Part shown: positions 35,045 to 46,577 of the stretch, piece by piece
Layout of the letters: the number at the start of each line of letters is the position of its first letter
Numbering within the stretch: position 1 is the stretch's first letter
Assembly (NCBI GenBank): GCA_014058105.1
Contig: JACGCM010000715.1
Location: forward strand, 4,960,001 to 5,024,000
Length of the DNA stretch: 64,000 nucleotides
Source of the DNA: Kingdonia uniflora
Lineage: Eukaryota > Streptophyta > Magnoliopsida > Ranunculales > Circaeasteraceae
Reading direction: 5' to 3'
Made by a program: the position numbers and the translations under genes
Notes under the pieces: generated by a model
What the model saw: only the letters and a program-made list of their open reading frames with translations
What the model was told of the DNA's origin: nothing
Databases searched by the model: none

Positions 35045-36157
35045 ATGGGAAGGATTGATAAGTAGAAAGGGCGTGATCATAAATTGGGTGAGTCTAGCTT
35101 TAATCAAGATTATTTTGGTTTTAACCCAGTCTTCAAAGGTAATTCATTTTGTCGTCAATTCTATATGAGCGAAGGTGTGTATCAACGTATTTATGATCAA
35201 GTTATTTCTTTGAACACCTATTTTGTTCAAAAAGAAAATGCCGCTAAAACGATGGTCTTATCGTCGCACCAAAAGATAATGTACGTAATTTGCATGATAT
35301 ATTACGGTACGAGCACAGATTCCCAAGACGAATACGTTCCGATTGGGGAGGTAATTTGGGTTTGAAAAAATTTACAAAATAATTATACAATTCAAAACTC
35401 AATACCTTAGATCTCCCAATAAAAATGACACATTATAGTTGTTAGAAGTGAATGGATTGCGAGGCTTCCCGGGGATGCTAGGTAGTTTAGATTGTATACA
35501 TTGGAAATGGAAGAATTGTCTTACTGGGTGGGCAAGACAATATACCGGGTATAAGAAGCATCCAACGGTGATTTTAGAAGCGGTTGTATCGCAAGATCTT
35601 TGGATATGGTACGCATTCTTTGGGGCGCCCAATTCTTAAAATGACGTAAACTATTTGCATCAAGGGTGGCTTTTCAACAACTTGTCTAATGAAGTTGCAT
35701 CACCAAGCAATTACAATATAGGCACGGTCCCACACACTCTGGGATATAATTTAGCGGATATAGTCTATCCAAAATGGTAAACAATTATTCAAACCATAAG
35801 AAATCCATCTAAAGATGTCGAAAAACATTTTATAAAGATACAAGAAGCATGCTGGAAAGATGTAGAGCATGATTTTGGGGTATTACAAGCTAGGTTCAAA
35901 ATATTTGCACACGGTGCGCGATTTTGGAATCCCAGAGATCTAGGAAATATTATGTACGCATGTATAATCATGCACAATATGGTCGTTAAAGATGAACGTC
36001 ATACTTACATCCGGTAAGTGGATCTTGATCCCAAGTTCATAAAATGCGTAGATACATGGAATGAGACATTACATCCAATACATGTTCTCAACACTATGGA
36101 ACAGTACATCGCGAAGATTCATGAAATTAGAAATGAAGGTACTCATTTCCAATTATG
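35045..36157 (+). pseudogene. H1 PIF/Harbinger DDE transposase
   Basis: From ATG 35045: an N-terminal helical region (FCRQFYMSEGVYQRIYDQV, 35150-35205), a middle part with frame changes (35350-35440), then the catalytic domain with GMLGSLDCIHWKWKNC (first Asp, 35473-35520), AFFGAPNS then NDVNYLHQ (second Asp, about 35648) and DVEHDFGVLQARF (Glu, about 35865). These match the D-D-E pattern of plant HARBI1/PONG-like transposases. Length near 370 residues is normal. Stops after APNS and at KW break it, and the frame is lost near 35360. ORF1 lies convergently 240 bases downstream. Confidence 0.87.
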
Positions 36158-36399
36158 AAATGAACTTGTCACGCATTTGTGGAATCAAAAAGGGGTAGAG
36201 TAATGTAGAGTTTCTCTATATGAAGATTATTTTTTTATTTTCTAAAGTAATATATTTTGTTTCGAAGTTTGTAGTTTTATGTTGAAGTTGTAATGTATTT
36301 TCTCTACTTGATTGAAGTATGTTCTACGAAATAAAAGGATTGATAACAATTTTTTTCAAATAAACCATAATATAGAACATAAGAACTGCTATTAACGCT

Positions 36400-37908
36400 A
36401 AGGATTACATCAATCTTCATCACTAGAAATGTTGTCATCACTTATATATTGCTCTTTCAACTTCATGGAATAAAGTTTAAGTTACTTCATTATCCAAGGT
36501 TTTTGTGCCGAAAGTAGGTTAGGTGTGTCCGTTGCCATCACATACACCAAATTTTGCTCTTCGGTGGCTTCTTTCCTAGCAAGCTCTGCTTCACGCCTCT
36601 TTTGAATCTTTGTCTCTCTATCTAACTTGTATTCCTCTCGTGCTCTAGTTCTAACTTCCTTTTCCTCTTTCTTCTTCCCGTTTCTCTCATTCTATGCCCC
36701 ATCATGTTTATCGTAATTTCAAACATATTTATCCCCTAATAACCTATACTTGACTTTGTCGCTTCTTTTGCCTTGTATTATTTTTGGTCGTCCGATTATA
36801 CTTCCCCACAAGTATATAGTGGTACATCCATGTCGATAGAATCATCTATAATTATGAAATTTGAGGTGTCAGAAGTAGGTATAGAGGGTTTGGTGTTGAT
36901 GAAGTTTCCCGTGTTATCACTAAAATTTAACTTCCTAACGACATTGCGACCGGATTGCCCGATGTGATAAATTTGTGACCATTTTAGGCATTGCTCCAAA
37001 ACTTTGTAAGCCTCTCGAAATTAGAAAGGTTTTTTTCTTCAAAGGTCTCGTATGCCATACCAAGCTAAAAATCAAGTTTCAAATTCTTGTGAGTGTGATT
37101 AACCTAAGAAAATAAATAAAATGAGAAAAAAAATACTTACTATATCATTCATTCCAATGCTGGTAAAATATCAGTTTTCAAGGTCTTGAATGATGCCTCT
37201 AAAGATCGAACAATCCTTATTGAGCTACCCCTTATATGCGCAGTTGACACCGTTGTATGACCGTCACATCAATTGGATATTATAGAATGAGTTGAATTGG
37301 TCACACACCTTAAACCAAAATATAGTGGCTTTTTGGTTGTTTGTGGTATCGAGGTTTTGAGACACTTGGGACCAAGTGCGTGCGAGATTTACGAAGTCAT
37401 CGGATGTTAAAATTTTCGAGTTCTTGTATCTTTCTTTGTCGTCATCAACTTCATCCTCAACCTCAACTACATCCTTAACTACAATAGGTGTTGGCACCAT
37501 CTTTCTTTTAGGCTTCACCTTTACGCGCATATTACTTCTCGTGAAAACCAGATTGACAACCAGAGATAGAATCGGTGATGCATTGAGGTTTAAATCATTT
37601 AAACCCCATGTACCTCTCATCGGCGTGGTACTCGAACTTCTATTAGCAAAATCAATTTGAGAAAAAAAATATAGATTCCCCGATTGAGAGTATGAGCTAG
37701 TATCACCATCAAATTGAGGGTAATATCTTTGTGTTTGGTAATGAGGGTTATAATTAGTTCTTTAGGGATTAAATTGAGATTAAAAATAAATATCGGATGG
37801 CAGAAATAATTGTCGAATATGGTGATCGTGATATTGGGAAGGGTTAGGTATTTGTGACAAATCAAATACATTGAATTGAGTCAGAAATAAGTTTTATTGT
37901 TGGTTCAT
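36400..37908 (-). pseudogene. H1 ORF1, Myb/trihelix-like DNA-binding protein
   Basis: Minus-strand gene. The start is near 37908 (MNQQ) and the N-terminus is low-complexity and rich in Gln, Asn and Pro. A basic segment VKVKPKRKMVP is followed by the Myb-like domain with LTSDDFVNLARTWSQVSQNL and ATIFWFKVCDQFN (37450-37300). The C-terminal part resembles the NAM-associated region, with repeated EEREKEVRTRAREE-like helices (36600-36690) and AQKPWIMK near 36500. Such proteins pair with PIF/Harbinger transposases to bind the element ends and import the transposase to the nucleus. Stops are present in the N-terminal part. Confidence 0.8.
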
Positions 37909-38036
37909 ATTAGAGGATTGAGAGTGGCTTTGAGAATTAGTTTAGAGCTTGAGGATGACATGGTCATTTTGTTTATAAGCTGAGGAGGGATGAGAGTATA
38001 GAAGATTAAGATAATAGAATGTACAAGATGAATGGT

Positions 38037-38188
38037 CTTTATAGATGAAAAAACTATCCGTTGAGCTACTTGATCAACAAGTTTGCCAAAAAATATAGCA
38101 GTTTTGATCACAAAGTAAACCATGTATGGAAAGGGGAACAAGAAGATTTGATGCAGGACCTAGCAGAGCTTGATCACCAAAAAAAACA
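38037..38188 (-). promoter_or_regulatory. ORF1 promoter of H1
   Basis: Reverse complement of this stretch contains GGCAAACTTGTTGATCAAGTAGCTCAACGG (38059-38088) and CATCTATAAAGACCATTCAT (TATA near 38037-38045), matching the transposase promoter at 34669-34775. So one promoter type drives both convergent genes from opposite ends. Confidence 0.65.
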
Positions 38189-38629
38189 AGTATAGAGAGG
38201 AGGTCATAAAATATTTATGTGATAATAATTTTTGCGCAAGGGAATGTGTTTGAAGAAATGCCTAAAAGAAAGGTTAAACAAAAAAAACCAAGTATGGAGA
38301 GGGGAACAACAATTTTTCATGCAGGCACTTGTCGCGTAGTTCAGAACTACGGGGCATGAGTAAGGACTGCGTGGCTTAATCTAGTCTCCCTGTTTGACCT
38401 GTAATTCTGAACTGCGAGTTATATAGATAGTTCATATGGAGCCACATGTCTCTCATGTTTGCCCCGTAGTTCAGAACTACGAGGCAAGTGCCTGCATGAA
38501 ATCTTATTTGTTCCCCTCTCCATACTTAGTTTTTTTTTGTTTAACCTTTCATTTAGGTATTTCCTCAAACACTTTCCCTTGCCCAAAAATTATTATCACA
38601 TAGATATTTTATAACCTCCTCTTTATACT
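38189..38629. repeat. Long hairpin in H1 (arms about 167 bp, loop about 105 bp)
   Basis: 38189-38355 and 38461-38629 are inverted copies, about 90 percent alike by eye, sharing ATATTTATGTGATAATAATTTTT, AAAGGTTAAACAAAAAAAA and TATGGAGAGGGGAACAA. Palindrome copies sit at the inner ends of both arms and in the loop. No coding potential. It could fold on itself if transcribed. Confidence 0.85.
38331..38485. promoter_or_regulatory. H1 palindrome cluster 2, upstream of ORF1 (3 copies)
   Basis: Copies near CCCCGTAGTTCAGAACTACGGGG at 38331-38355, 38396-38420 and 38461-38485, lying 0.4-0.6 kb upstream of ORF1 on the minus strand and downstream of the PMD gene. Confidence 0.75.
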
Positions 38630-38639
38630 ATCCGTCTAC

Positions 38640-40315
38640 ATTCTTCGTTGGTTCCCCCTAAATCCATGAACCATCCCATATCATGATCCCTGTCGCTCGT
38701 ATCAGCACAATAATTTTCGACCTGAGAAGACATAGCTAAACTCAAAGTAGGTGGCACCAGTACATCGAGCCTAATTAGATCACACCCAAACATTTATATA
38801 TTTTTGGCCATCTTGAATAAAGTGTAACCAATCTTAGGATTTGGATAAGCCAAACGCCAATCGCCAATATGTCATGTAATCCACGTCATCAATAAGATAA
38901 TTATTTCCGTCGTAGAAGTCCACATCTTTGAGTCCCTGATATAACTCTCGATCGTACCACAAAAATTCCATAATCTCTTGGAGGGTCATAGGGAACACTA
39001 TCATGCATGGTGTTCTGACGCATAGACCGGTCTCCTAAATACCAAAGTGTATCATTCTTTGAACTAGGCATTTTGGTATGTTTTACCTCTGGACGGATTG
39101 ATTGTCTAGACCTCAGTCATGGTTGCTAATCAATGTTTCTTATGTCCTTTCATTTTATCATTTCTCCTATCACAGTAAAAGAATAATAGATTTTAGACCC
39201 CGAATTATGCCTTTCATTTTTCCATGCACCAATACGGGGATAAACATGGTGTAAGTTCAAAACCTTCACCAGATACATTCTAACCTGATAATACTCACAG
39301 AACCAGAAATCCAATATCGCATAGAAGCCTGTAACCGATTTCTTCACCTTTTTATTCTTCAAAACTGATACTTCATCTAATCCCCTATATAAAGTCACCA
39401 TAATCGGAGTACCCTAGTTGAACTTCAACGCACCTATAATATGGAAGTTTGTCAAAGCTGTAAGATAACCCGTTGGACGAGATGTGTTAGCATTTAAAAA
39501 AAATATTGCCTATCATATACGCAATAAATTCCCTCGCATATACTATATCCATGTCTTGGTTGTAATTGTTGAGTTATGGATTCAAAACTGTTTTCCACGC
39601 TTTCAAATACTCAAGAGTGGTGTTACCATACCTGATGTCATTGCTTGTGATTCCGGGAAACATCTTTTCTACTTCATCAAAACTCGAGTATTTATCACCG
39701 TACGGGAGTTCGAGACCCATCCCATTAAATAATCCTGTTAGCATGATGAAATCTAATGGCGTAAAGCCAAGTTCCCCGCAAGAGAAGTGAAATGTACGGG
39801 TGGAAGGTCACCACCGTTCCACGAGAGCTTAAATCAAGCAGGTTATCCGAGTTTCTTGCCTTAATTGATAAAAACTCTTTGAAACCAATATCGTTGACCA
39901 ACCTCTTCAACGTCGGATACTTGACACTCCATTGGTACCACTTTAATACCTTATCAAGTGATCCCCTACATTGTATTTGATCCCGGTTCTGGAAAAAAAA
40001 ATACATTAACGTTTTAAATTTTCATTCCGATATTTTGTCGAACATTTCGCAAACAACATTAATAATACTTAAATTTTGTTTAAAAAGATTACTGAGATTT
40101 CTTCTGATCCAATGGAAATATGAACCAAGTTGTTCTGGAGAATATCAACTGAGTGCAAATCCTTGAGGGTTGGGGTAGGATCATTTTCTGTAAGGTGTAA
40201 CTGCCACATGTTGGTTACCATTTATTTCCCCCTTCGCTTAACTTCGGAGCTTTGGTTACATCTTGTTTGGGGATATATATAACCCGGCTGTAAACTAGAC
40301 TCTCCTGACATTGTG
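38640..40315 (-). pseudogene. H1 plant mobile domain gene P2
   Basis: Minus-strand gene. Start near 40310 (MSGESSLQPGY), a first exon, then an AT-rich gap near 40000-40080 that looks like an intron. Then the PMD: VNDIGFKEFLSIKARNSDN (39905-39840), a frameshift, ALVERWW-like, FHFSCGELGFTPLDFIMLTG (about 39800-39735) and SFDEVEKMFPGITSNDI. The second half is MVTLYRGLDEVSV and SVTGFYAILDFWFCEYY (39401-39270), then WYLGDRSMRQ near 39050. This is the usual two-part PMD layout. It belongs to the same subfamily as P3 in H2 (ERWW/EHWW plus LDFTMLT). At least one frameshift and several stops. The protein is probably nuclear; its role in the element is unknown. Confidence 0.8.
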
Positions 40316-40469
40316 TAGATCTTAACGGCGTTTAATTTGATAGGGAAATGTGGGTTTGAAAGAGGTTAAGAATATGTTGGTTTTGAGTTTTTTTAGTTTT
40401 AAAGGAAACTTGGGGAATAAAAAATTAAGTATGAGGGGGAGAGAGTTGCTTTTTCTTAGCAGAAGATAT

Positions 40470-40643
40470 CACACAGTTCAGAACTATGCAACATTATTTA
40501 AATCAAAATTAGCTACGCTGCATTGTTTGATTGGTTATTATGCCCCGTAGTTCAGAACTGCGTGTATGGTTTAAAGTATTGCGATGGAGACGCGTGGCTT
40601 GATCTTAAATGTTTGTTGTCCCCCGCAGTTCAGAACTGCGGTG
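40470..40643. promoter_or_regulatory. H1 palindrome cluster 3, upstream of PMD gene P2 (3 copies)
   Basis: Copies at 40470-40492, 40542-40564 and 40621-40643 (the last is CCCCGCAGTTCAGAACTGCGG). They lie 150-330 bases upstream of the PMD start and just inside the right end of H1. Confidence 0.78.
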
Positions 40644-40754
40644 AGTAATATTCACCTTGTTTTAGACCAGAATTGTTGTGGGGTAAATTGGGGTGGATTG
40701 GGTTTGGGGTGGGTTTGGGTGAATTCACCCACCTTGCTACTACAGATGCTTTAA

Positions 40755-41710
40755 GTGCCCCTCTTCATTTATTCACCCCAAATTCTGAAAAGTGTGTTCT
40801 TTCATAAGGAATTCCTACAAATCTGATCATATCTTAGTAATTCTTCACTACAGGAGGGGACTCTCCTCGAATTAGATCATGATGATGATGACTATACTTT
40901 AATCGATCTCCATAAATCTCATCTCCTCTTTAGTTGCACTGATTCTCTCTCTATCTTACTATTTTGTCTTTCTTTATCTTTTAATTTGTATTATAATTTT
41001 TTTCATGGTGGCCCTAATTGTTTGATTGATAATATGCAGTTTTTTTATTTTATTTTCTTGATGATGCAGTTAGTTTGTAATTTAGATATTGATCTCTTAG
41101 TTCATGGGAGTAGTTCTTAAGTTTGTAACAAACAGATTGAGTATCTAGACATGAAGTTACATTGTCTTTATTCCCTCTTCATCTGCTTTTGGCTTAAATA
41201 AGGTGGATAAGGTGCATAGTTAAAAAACAAAAAGGTTACAGTAAAAATAGTTGGTAAATTGAAGTTAAATCTGAGGTACTTATCGATATTGTTAAATCAT
41301 ACCGAGGATCCCATCTAAGTTATTATTTTAGGGAGATACACTTTTAAGATAGTAAAAAAAGCTAAATACAGCAATCAATGATTACAGGTTTGTATATTCT
41401 GAAGATAATTATCTTTTTCTGTCCAGATTTGTATGTGGGTTCCTGCAGAGATTTTGATAGCCAACAGTTCTATAGAGTTTAATAGTATATGATACTCAGG
41501 CTTTAATCTTTGGTGGTTTAATTTTTGGGTGGTAGGGTTTATAGTTGGGTTGGTCTGAAACATCAAAAAAGGTACGATCTCGAAGAATAAAACTCGCTTC
41601 TGAAATATGAGGTATTCTCTATTTTCTTTACATTTATTTTACTTTGCTCTTATGAAACTGTGTAGTATGTTAAGTGATATTTAGTACTTTACTTTAATTT
41701 TTGCTTAGTG
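40755..41710. other. Spacer between H1 and the Helitron gene, no feature recognised
   Basis: AT-rich with pyrimidine runs (40920-41000) and no convincing reading frame. A Helitron 5' end must lie here or just after, but a bare TC start cannot be told from background. Confidence 0.4.
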
Positions 41711-42710
41711 GTTTACTCCTATGGCGAGCAACGGGCATATTTCAGAGGTAAGTAACTATGTTTTACTTTATATAACCATCATAATCTATAATCTTAGTAC
41801 TTCATTTTAGTAGTTCTTACTCATTAATCTTAGACATTTAGCACATAGGTATTTTACTTATGTTTGGTCTTTTTACTCATTAATCTTATACAGTAACTAC
41901 ATAGATGATATAGTCTTAGTACTCGGTCTTAGTAGTACTTACGCATTAATCTAAGATATTAACTGCATAGGTGTTTTAATTATGTTTAGTCTTTCTATTC
42001 ATTAATTAAGAGTCACCCAACACCATATCTGCTAATCACACCAATTCCAGCCTCTCTCGATGATCAATTACACAACGTGCCAGGAAAGAACACAGGAGAC
42101 AACTAAGGGAGCATGCATTGTTTAACCAAGATCTACCAAACCATCCCTTCAAATCTGTTGCATAAAATTTTAATGATGAATTAAATAGAGACACTACAGA
42201 GACAAAAGCGGCCAATCCTCAATCTTATAATAAATTTGTTGCATAAAAGTTTAATGATGAATTAAATAGAGACGCTACACAGACAGAAGCGGCCAATCCT
42301 CAATCTTATAATAACATCACAGAAATAGAAATCCCACCATCTTTAGCCCCTGGCGGAATCACGATGAATGTACCTAACCTAATGAATCATGTAAGGAATA
42401 ACAATTCAGAACTCTCTAATCAATCGATTACACAACGTGCTAGAAAGGAACGCGAAAGGCAATTAAGGGAAACCAAGGTGTCTACCTTACCAAATCCATT
42501 GATCCACACCAATTCAAGACTTTCTACGCCATCTATTACACAACGTACCTGAAGAGAACATAAAAGGCAACAAAGAGAATTTGCATCTATTGAAGCCCCC
42601 GTATCTGAAGTACCTATCCCAATTAATCCTACAATTCAGATAGCCTATAATTTTCCATCTAGTACATTTGAAAATGGGGAGTCATCATCAGTTTCTGCAA
42701 ACGCGTAAGA
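41711..42710 (+). pseudogene. Helitron protein, N-terminal region with intron and repeats
   Basis: A short first exon ATGGCGAGC (41720) ends at a consensus donor GAG/GTAAGTAAC (about 41748). The intron contains two units of a 122-bp repeat (from 41792 and 41914). From about 42060 the second exon encodes three copies of a basic motif near SITQRARKEHRRQLRE (42066, 42423, 42530) and an 81-bp direct repeat (42151 and 42232). These basic repeats precede the zinc-finger part, as in plant Helitron proteins. Several stops. Confidence 0.65.
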
Positions 42711-44305
42711 AAACATAACTAATTATTTCCTAAAATTGTGAAACTAACATCAATACTTTAATAATTACTTTCAAAAAAAAATTAAACTACTGTAGAATTC
42801 ATCATTACATAGAGAATATTATAATTCAAGTGATAATGATGAAACAGAAAATGTTAATGTAAATCAAGTTAAAGTCCAATTGGGATGTCATTTTTTAGGA
42901 CAAATGGATGTTGTATGTATGCATTGTTCCACACTTTATTGGAGGGATGAGCAACTAACAAATTCTTCTAACAACAACCCGCGATTTGGTCAATGTTGTT
43001 TATAAGGAAAAATTATGCTCTCAGAACTCGATCAATTGCCAACTAAATTACTAGAATTGTACAATGGTAATGTCCCACTTTTAAGGTCATTTCACAAGTA
43101 AATGTGAGAATATAATGCATCTAACGCATTTACGAGTCTTGGGGTTCATATGGATGATCAAGTTGTTCATGGACGAGGACCATATTTTCTTGTAATCCAC
43201 GGAGAGTTACACCATTGAATAGGTGTATTGACTCCAAATAATGAATAAGATGCATCTTATACACAATTATATATCTACAACCCCGGTGCAGCTATTAATA
43301 CCTGTCATAAGAGAAACCCACGTTTGAATAGATATGTCCTACAAGTTATTCAAGACACATTGGTCCGAAGCAATCCCTTTTCTAAATTATATCATCATGC
43401 ATATGAGGTTTTAGAAGACGCGGCCGGCAAAAATGAGGAATTCAATGTTCCAGCGTACATACATTATAGTGTTTCGACAGATCATCGTAGATACAATATG
43501 CCAACAACATATGAGATTACAGTTATACTGCCAGGAGATGGGTCACAAATAAGTAGTGTGCGATATATTATTGTGTATTATAAGGCAAATCAAGGGTTGA
43601 TGTACATAAGTGAGTACCATCCTGCTTACCTTTCATTGCATTATGTTCTTTTTTTCCCCAACTAGACAACTTGGCTGGTCAGTCTACCTAAAGCAATGGA
43701 ATGTTGCACATAACGCATTGTACTCCACTAAAAAACTTACACAATGGGAATACTATTGTTATTGTTTATTCGAACGTACAACGGAATATTCGCCAATCTT
43801 GCGAGGTTCAAAAATTTTCCAACAATTTATAGTAAACGTATGGGCTTCGATTGAACAAAGTCGATTGACATATGTAAGGTTCAACCAAAATAATCTCTGT
43901 TCTGACATATATAGTGGTTTAACATATATTATGATAGCTGATCTAGATCCTAATTAAGTTAGACAACGTGTTATTTTACCATCTTCACATACAGGTAGTG
44001 CAAGGAGTATGTATGAAATTTATCAGGATTCGCTGGCAATCACCCATTTTAATAATCATCCAGATATCTTTCTAACAATGACAGCTAATCCAAAATTGCC
44101 TGAGATTACAAACACACTCTTACCTAACCAGTCAGTCTATGATCGACCAGATTTGGTCGCCCACATTTTTGAGATAAAGAAAAAGGCTTTGTTGAAGGAA
44201 GTAAAGAATAATCATATTTTTGGAACGTGTGTAGCACACGTTTGGACCATTGAGTTTCAAAAGCATGGTTTACCACATGCATGTATTGTTCTTCCTGAGT
44301 TGTGA
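42711..44305 (+). pseudogene. Helitron Rep (HUH endonuclease) region
   Basis: Order matches plant Helitron Rep-helicase proteins: a zinc-finger-like part with VVCMHCSTLYWRDE and FGQCC (42905-43005); YNASNAFTSLGVHMDDQVV and FLVIHGELHH (43110-43215); LYIYNPGAAIN (43270); NPFSKLYHHAYEVL (43370); then the Rep part with FLTMTANPKLPEIT (44065) and EFQKHGLPHACIVLPEL (44252-44305). The second His of the metal-binding HUH motif is Cys here (codon 44282-44284), so nicking activity would be lost even in an open frame. Stops occur at several places. Confidence 0.9.
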
Positions 44306-46577
44306 GGATAAAATTTAAATAATATCATAGGTTGATCATATTGTAAGCGCAAAAATTCCTGATGAAAATAAAAATCTCTCTCTCTTTAGAATCGTAATGA
44401 AATGCATGAGTCATGGACCGTATGGGTCTGCTAACATGAACGTTCCGTGTAAGGATAGTAGCAAGTGTACGAAATGATATCCTAGATAATATATCGAAGA
44501 GACAACTATGGGTCCAGATGGTTATCCTGCTTATAGACGACGACCAACACTTGATAAAATGTACATCGTTAAAAGGCAAATTAGTTTAAAACAAAAAAAT
44601 TATACCATATAACCCGTACCTATCTAAGTTATTTGATTGTCACATCAATGTTGAAATATGTGTGAGCCTTCAATGTGTAAAATACATTCACAAGTATATT
44701 TACAAGGGTCATGATCGAACAATTATGGTCATCGCTTGGGATGAAATGCAACAGTATCTTGATTCTCGATATAATGGACCTCCGGAAGGAGCTTGGCGTC
44801 TCTTTAGTTTTAAGTTGCACCATGAAAAACCTAATGTTATACGATTGGCTTTACACTTACCTGGAATGCATCACATTCGTTTTTAACACGAACGAGACCA
44901 TGACATATATTCGTGCACGAGCCGCTAATGAAAGGATATCTCTAGCTGCCTTTTTTGAATATTGTGCTAAAAATGATGATGCACGAGCCTTTACATACCA
45001 ATAATTTCCACAACATTATGTTTGGCATGGTAATGATGATAAGAAAATTTGGACAAGAAGAACACAACAAAAATTTACAATTGGCTGAATATATTATGCA
45101 AACCCAAACTCTAGAGAGAGGTACTAGTTACGTTTGCTTCTAACTGTAGTTAAGGGTCCAACATCTTTCCAATGTCTGCGGACGCACAATAATATTTTGT
45201 ATGACACATTCAAAGTAATGTGTATTGGAATGGAACTTCTTGAAGATGATAAAGAATGGGTTGATTGCTAGAAGAAGCAGCCATCATGAAAATTGGATAT
45301 CAGTTAAGAAGATTGTTCGGTATTATTCTATCAGAATGTAATCCAATACAACCGGAAGAGTTATGGAACAAGTTCTGGGTAAACATATGCGATGACCTAG
45401 CTTACAAACTTCAGACCCAGTTTAGCATTCAAAATCCAGCTGTGGATCATGTTAAAGATTATGGTATGTATCTATTGGATGAATTGTTATTTAAATTGGG
45501 TAAAACTCTCTAAGATTTTCCCCAATCCCACGACTAGTAGAAAATTGGAGTACTATAAATGGGAATAGACTCATAATGGAACAATGACAATTCCAATATA
45601 ACACACATTTTATACATACTGTTGCTAATGTGAGTCGCTTAAATTATGCTCAAACGCAAGCTTATAATGTTAAGACATAAGCATTCAAGATTGCTAATGT
45701 GAGTCGCTTAAATTATAATGTTGGTAATTTCTTACAAATATTTATCACGTATTTAATCAAAATTATCAAATCTTAACTTCAATATTTTTTTAATTTCAAA
45801 ATATATCAGATCGGAAACAACCCCGAACAAACTATTAAATTACCTTCAACAATTCATAATTGTACAAGTGTTCAGGACTTAATACTCTCTGTTTACTCAA
45901 ACTTGAATATTTCTTGCGATAGAGACCAAGGATTTCTAACTGAAAGGACCATTTTATCTGTAAGAAACGACGATGTTAGCTCTATTAATGATGACGCTTT
46001 AAATATGTTTCTGGGAGAACCAATTGTTAATTAAGTGGCAGATAAAATTACTGAAGATGAGTCTGCAGATCGTACGTACAATGACCGTTATCCAAGTGAG
46101 TACTTGAATTGTCTCAACCCTCTTGGTTTGCCACCGTTCAAGCTAAAACTCAAAGTAGGATGTCCGATAATGTTACTTCAAAATCTATCTCTCCAAAAGA
46201 TGAACTCTGTAATGGAACTCGCTAAATGGTAGTCCGATGTGGGATGCGCATTATTGAGGCTAAGATCTTGTCGGGTGAATATTCTGGGAATTTGGTCTTT
46301 ATTCCAAGGATTTCTTTAACACCATCAACAACCGAAATGCCTTTTGAAATGGCGCGGAGACAGTTCCCTTTAAGATTAGCATATGCAATGACGATTAACA
46401 AATCACAAGGATAATCGGTAAAATATGTGGGGATAGATCTGCGAACATAGGTATTCTCTCATGGACAACTGTATGTTGCATTGTCGAGATGTACTTCTGC
46501 AAATAGAATCACAACGTTGTTGCCTCTAAATGTTTCACGTTGTATGGCAAACATTGTTTACCTCGAAGTCTTATTGT
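44306..46577 (+). pseudogene. Helitron middle region and PIF1-like helicase, P-loop deleted
   Basis: The middle region has YIHKYIYKGHD and WRLFSFKLHHEKPNVIRL (44690-44880). Then comes linker sequence (45265-45513) and the start of the helicase (GKTL then DFP, 45500). The Walker A and B segments are missing: sequence jumps near 45735-45810 to the later helicase part (TERTILSVRNDDV, about 45935; [40 protein letters not shown], 46345-46405; [18 protein letters not shown], 46460-46515), ending near 46577. A 26-bp direct repeat (45622 and 45691) lies just before the gap. Without the ATP site the protein cannot unwind DNA. Confidence 0.88.

Larger units (their letters stand above)
33996..40751. mobile_element. 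H1: PIF/Harbinger element with three genes, 6.8 kb
   Basis: The left end is GAGCATCTATTGTAGCTAGGTG. The reverse complement of the right end is AAGCATCTGTAGTAGCAAGGTG. Both are flanked by TAA (33993-33995 and 40752-40754), the 3-bp duplication of PIF/Harbinger. Inside are a DDE transposase on plus (35045-36157), a Myb/trihelix-like ORF1 on minus (37908-36400) and a PMD gene on minus (about 40315-38640). Transposase and ORF1 are convergent. Three clusters of a palindrome and a long hairpin lie in the non-coding parts. All three genes have stops, so the element is not autonomous now. Confidence 0.85.

Noticed and set aside
38189..38629. The hairpin as a MITE
   Set aside because: No target duplication was found at the outer edges and its arms reuse neighbouring H1 sequence, so local inverted duplication is more likely.
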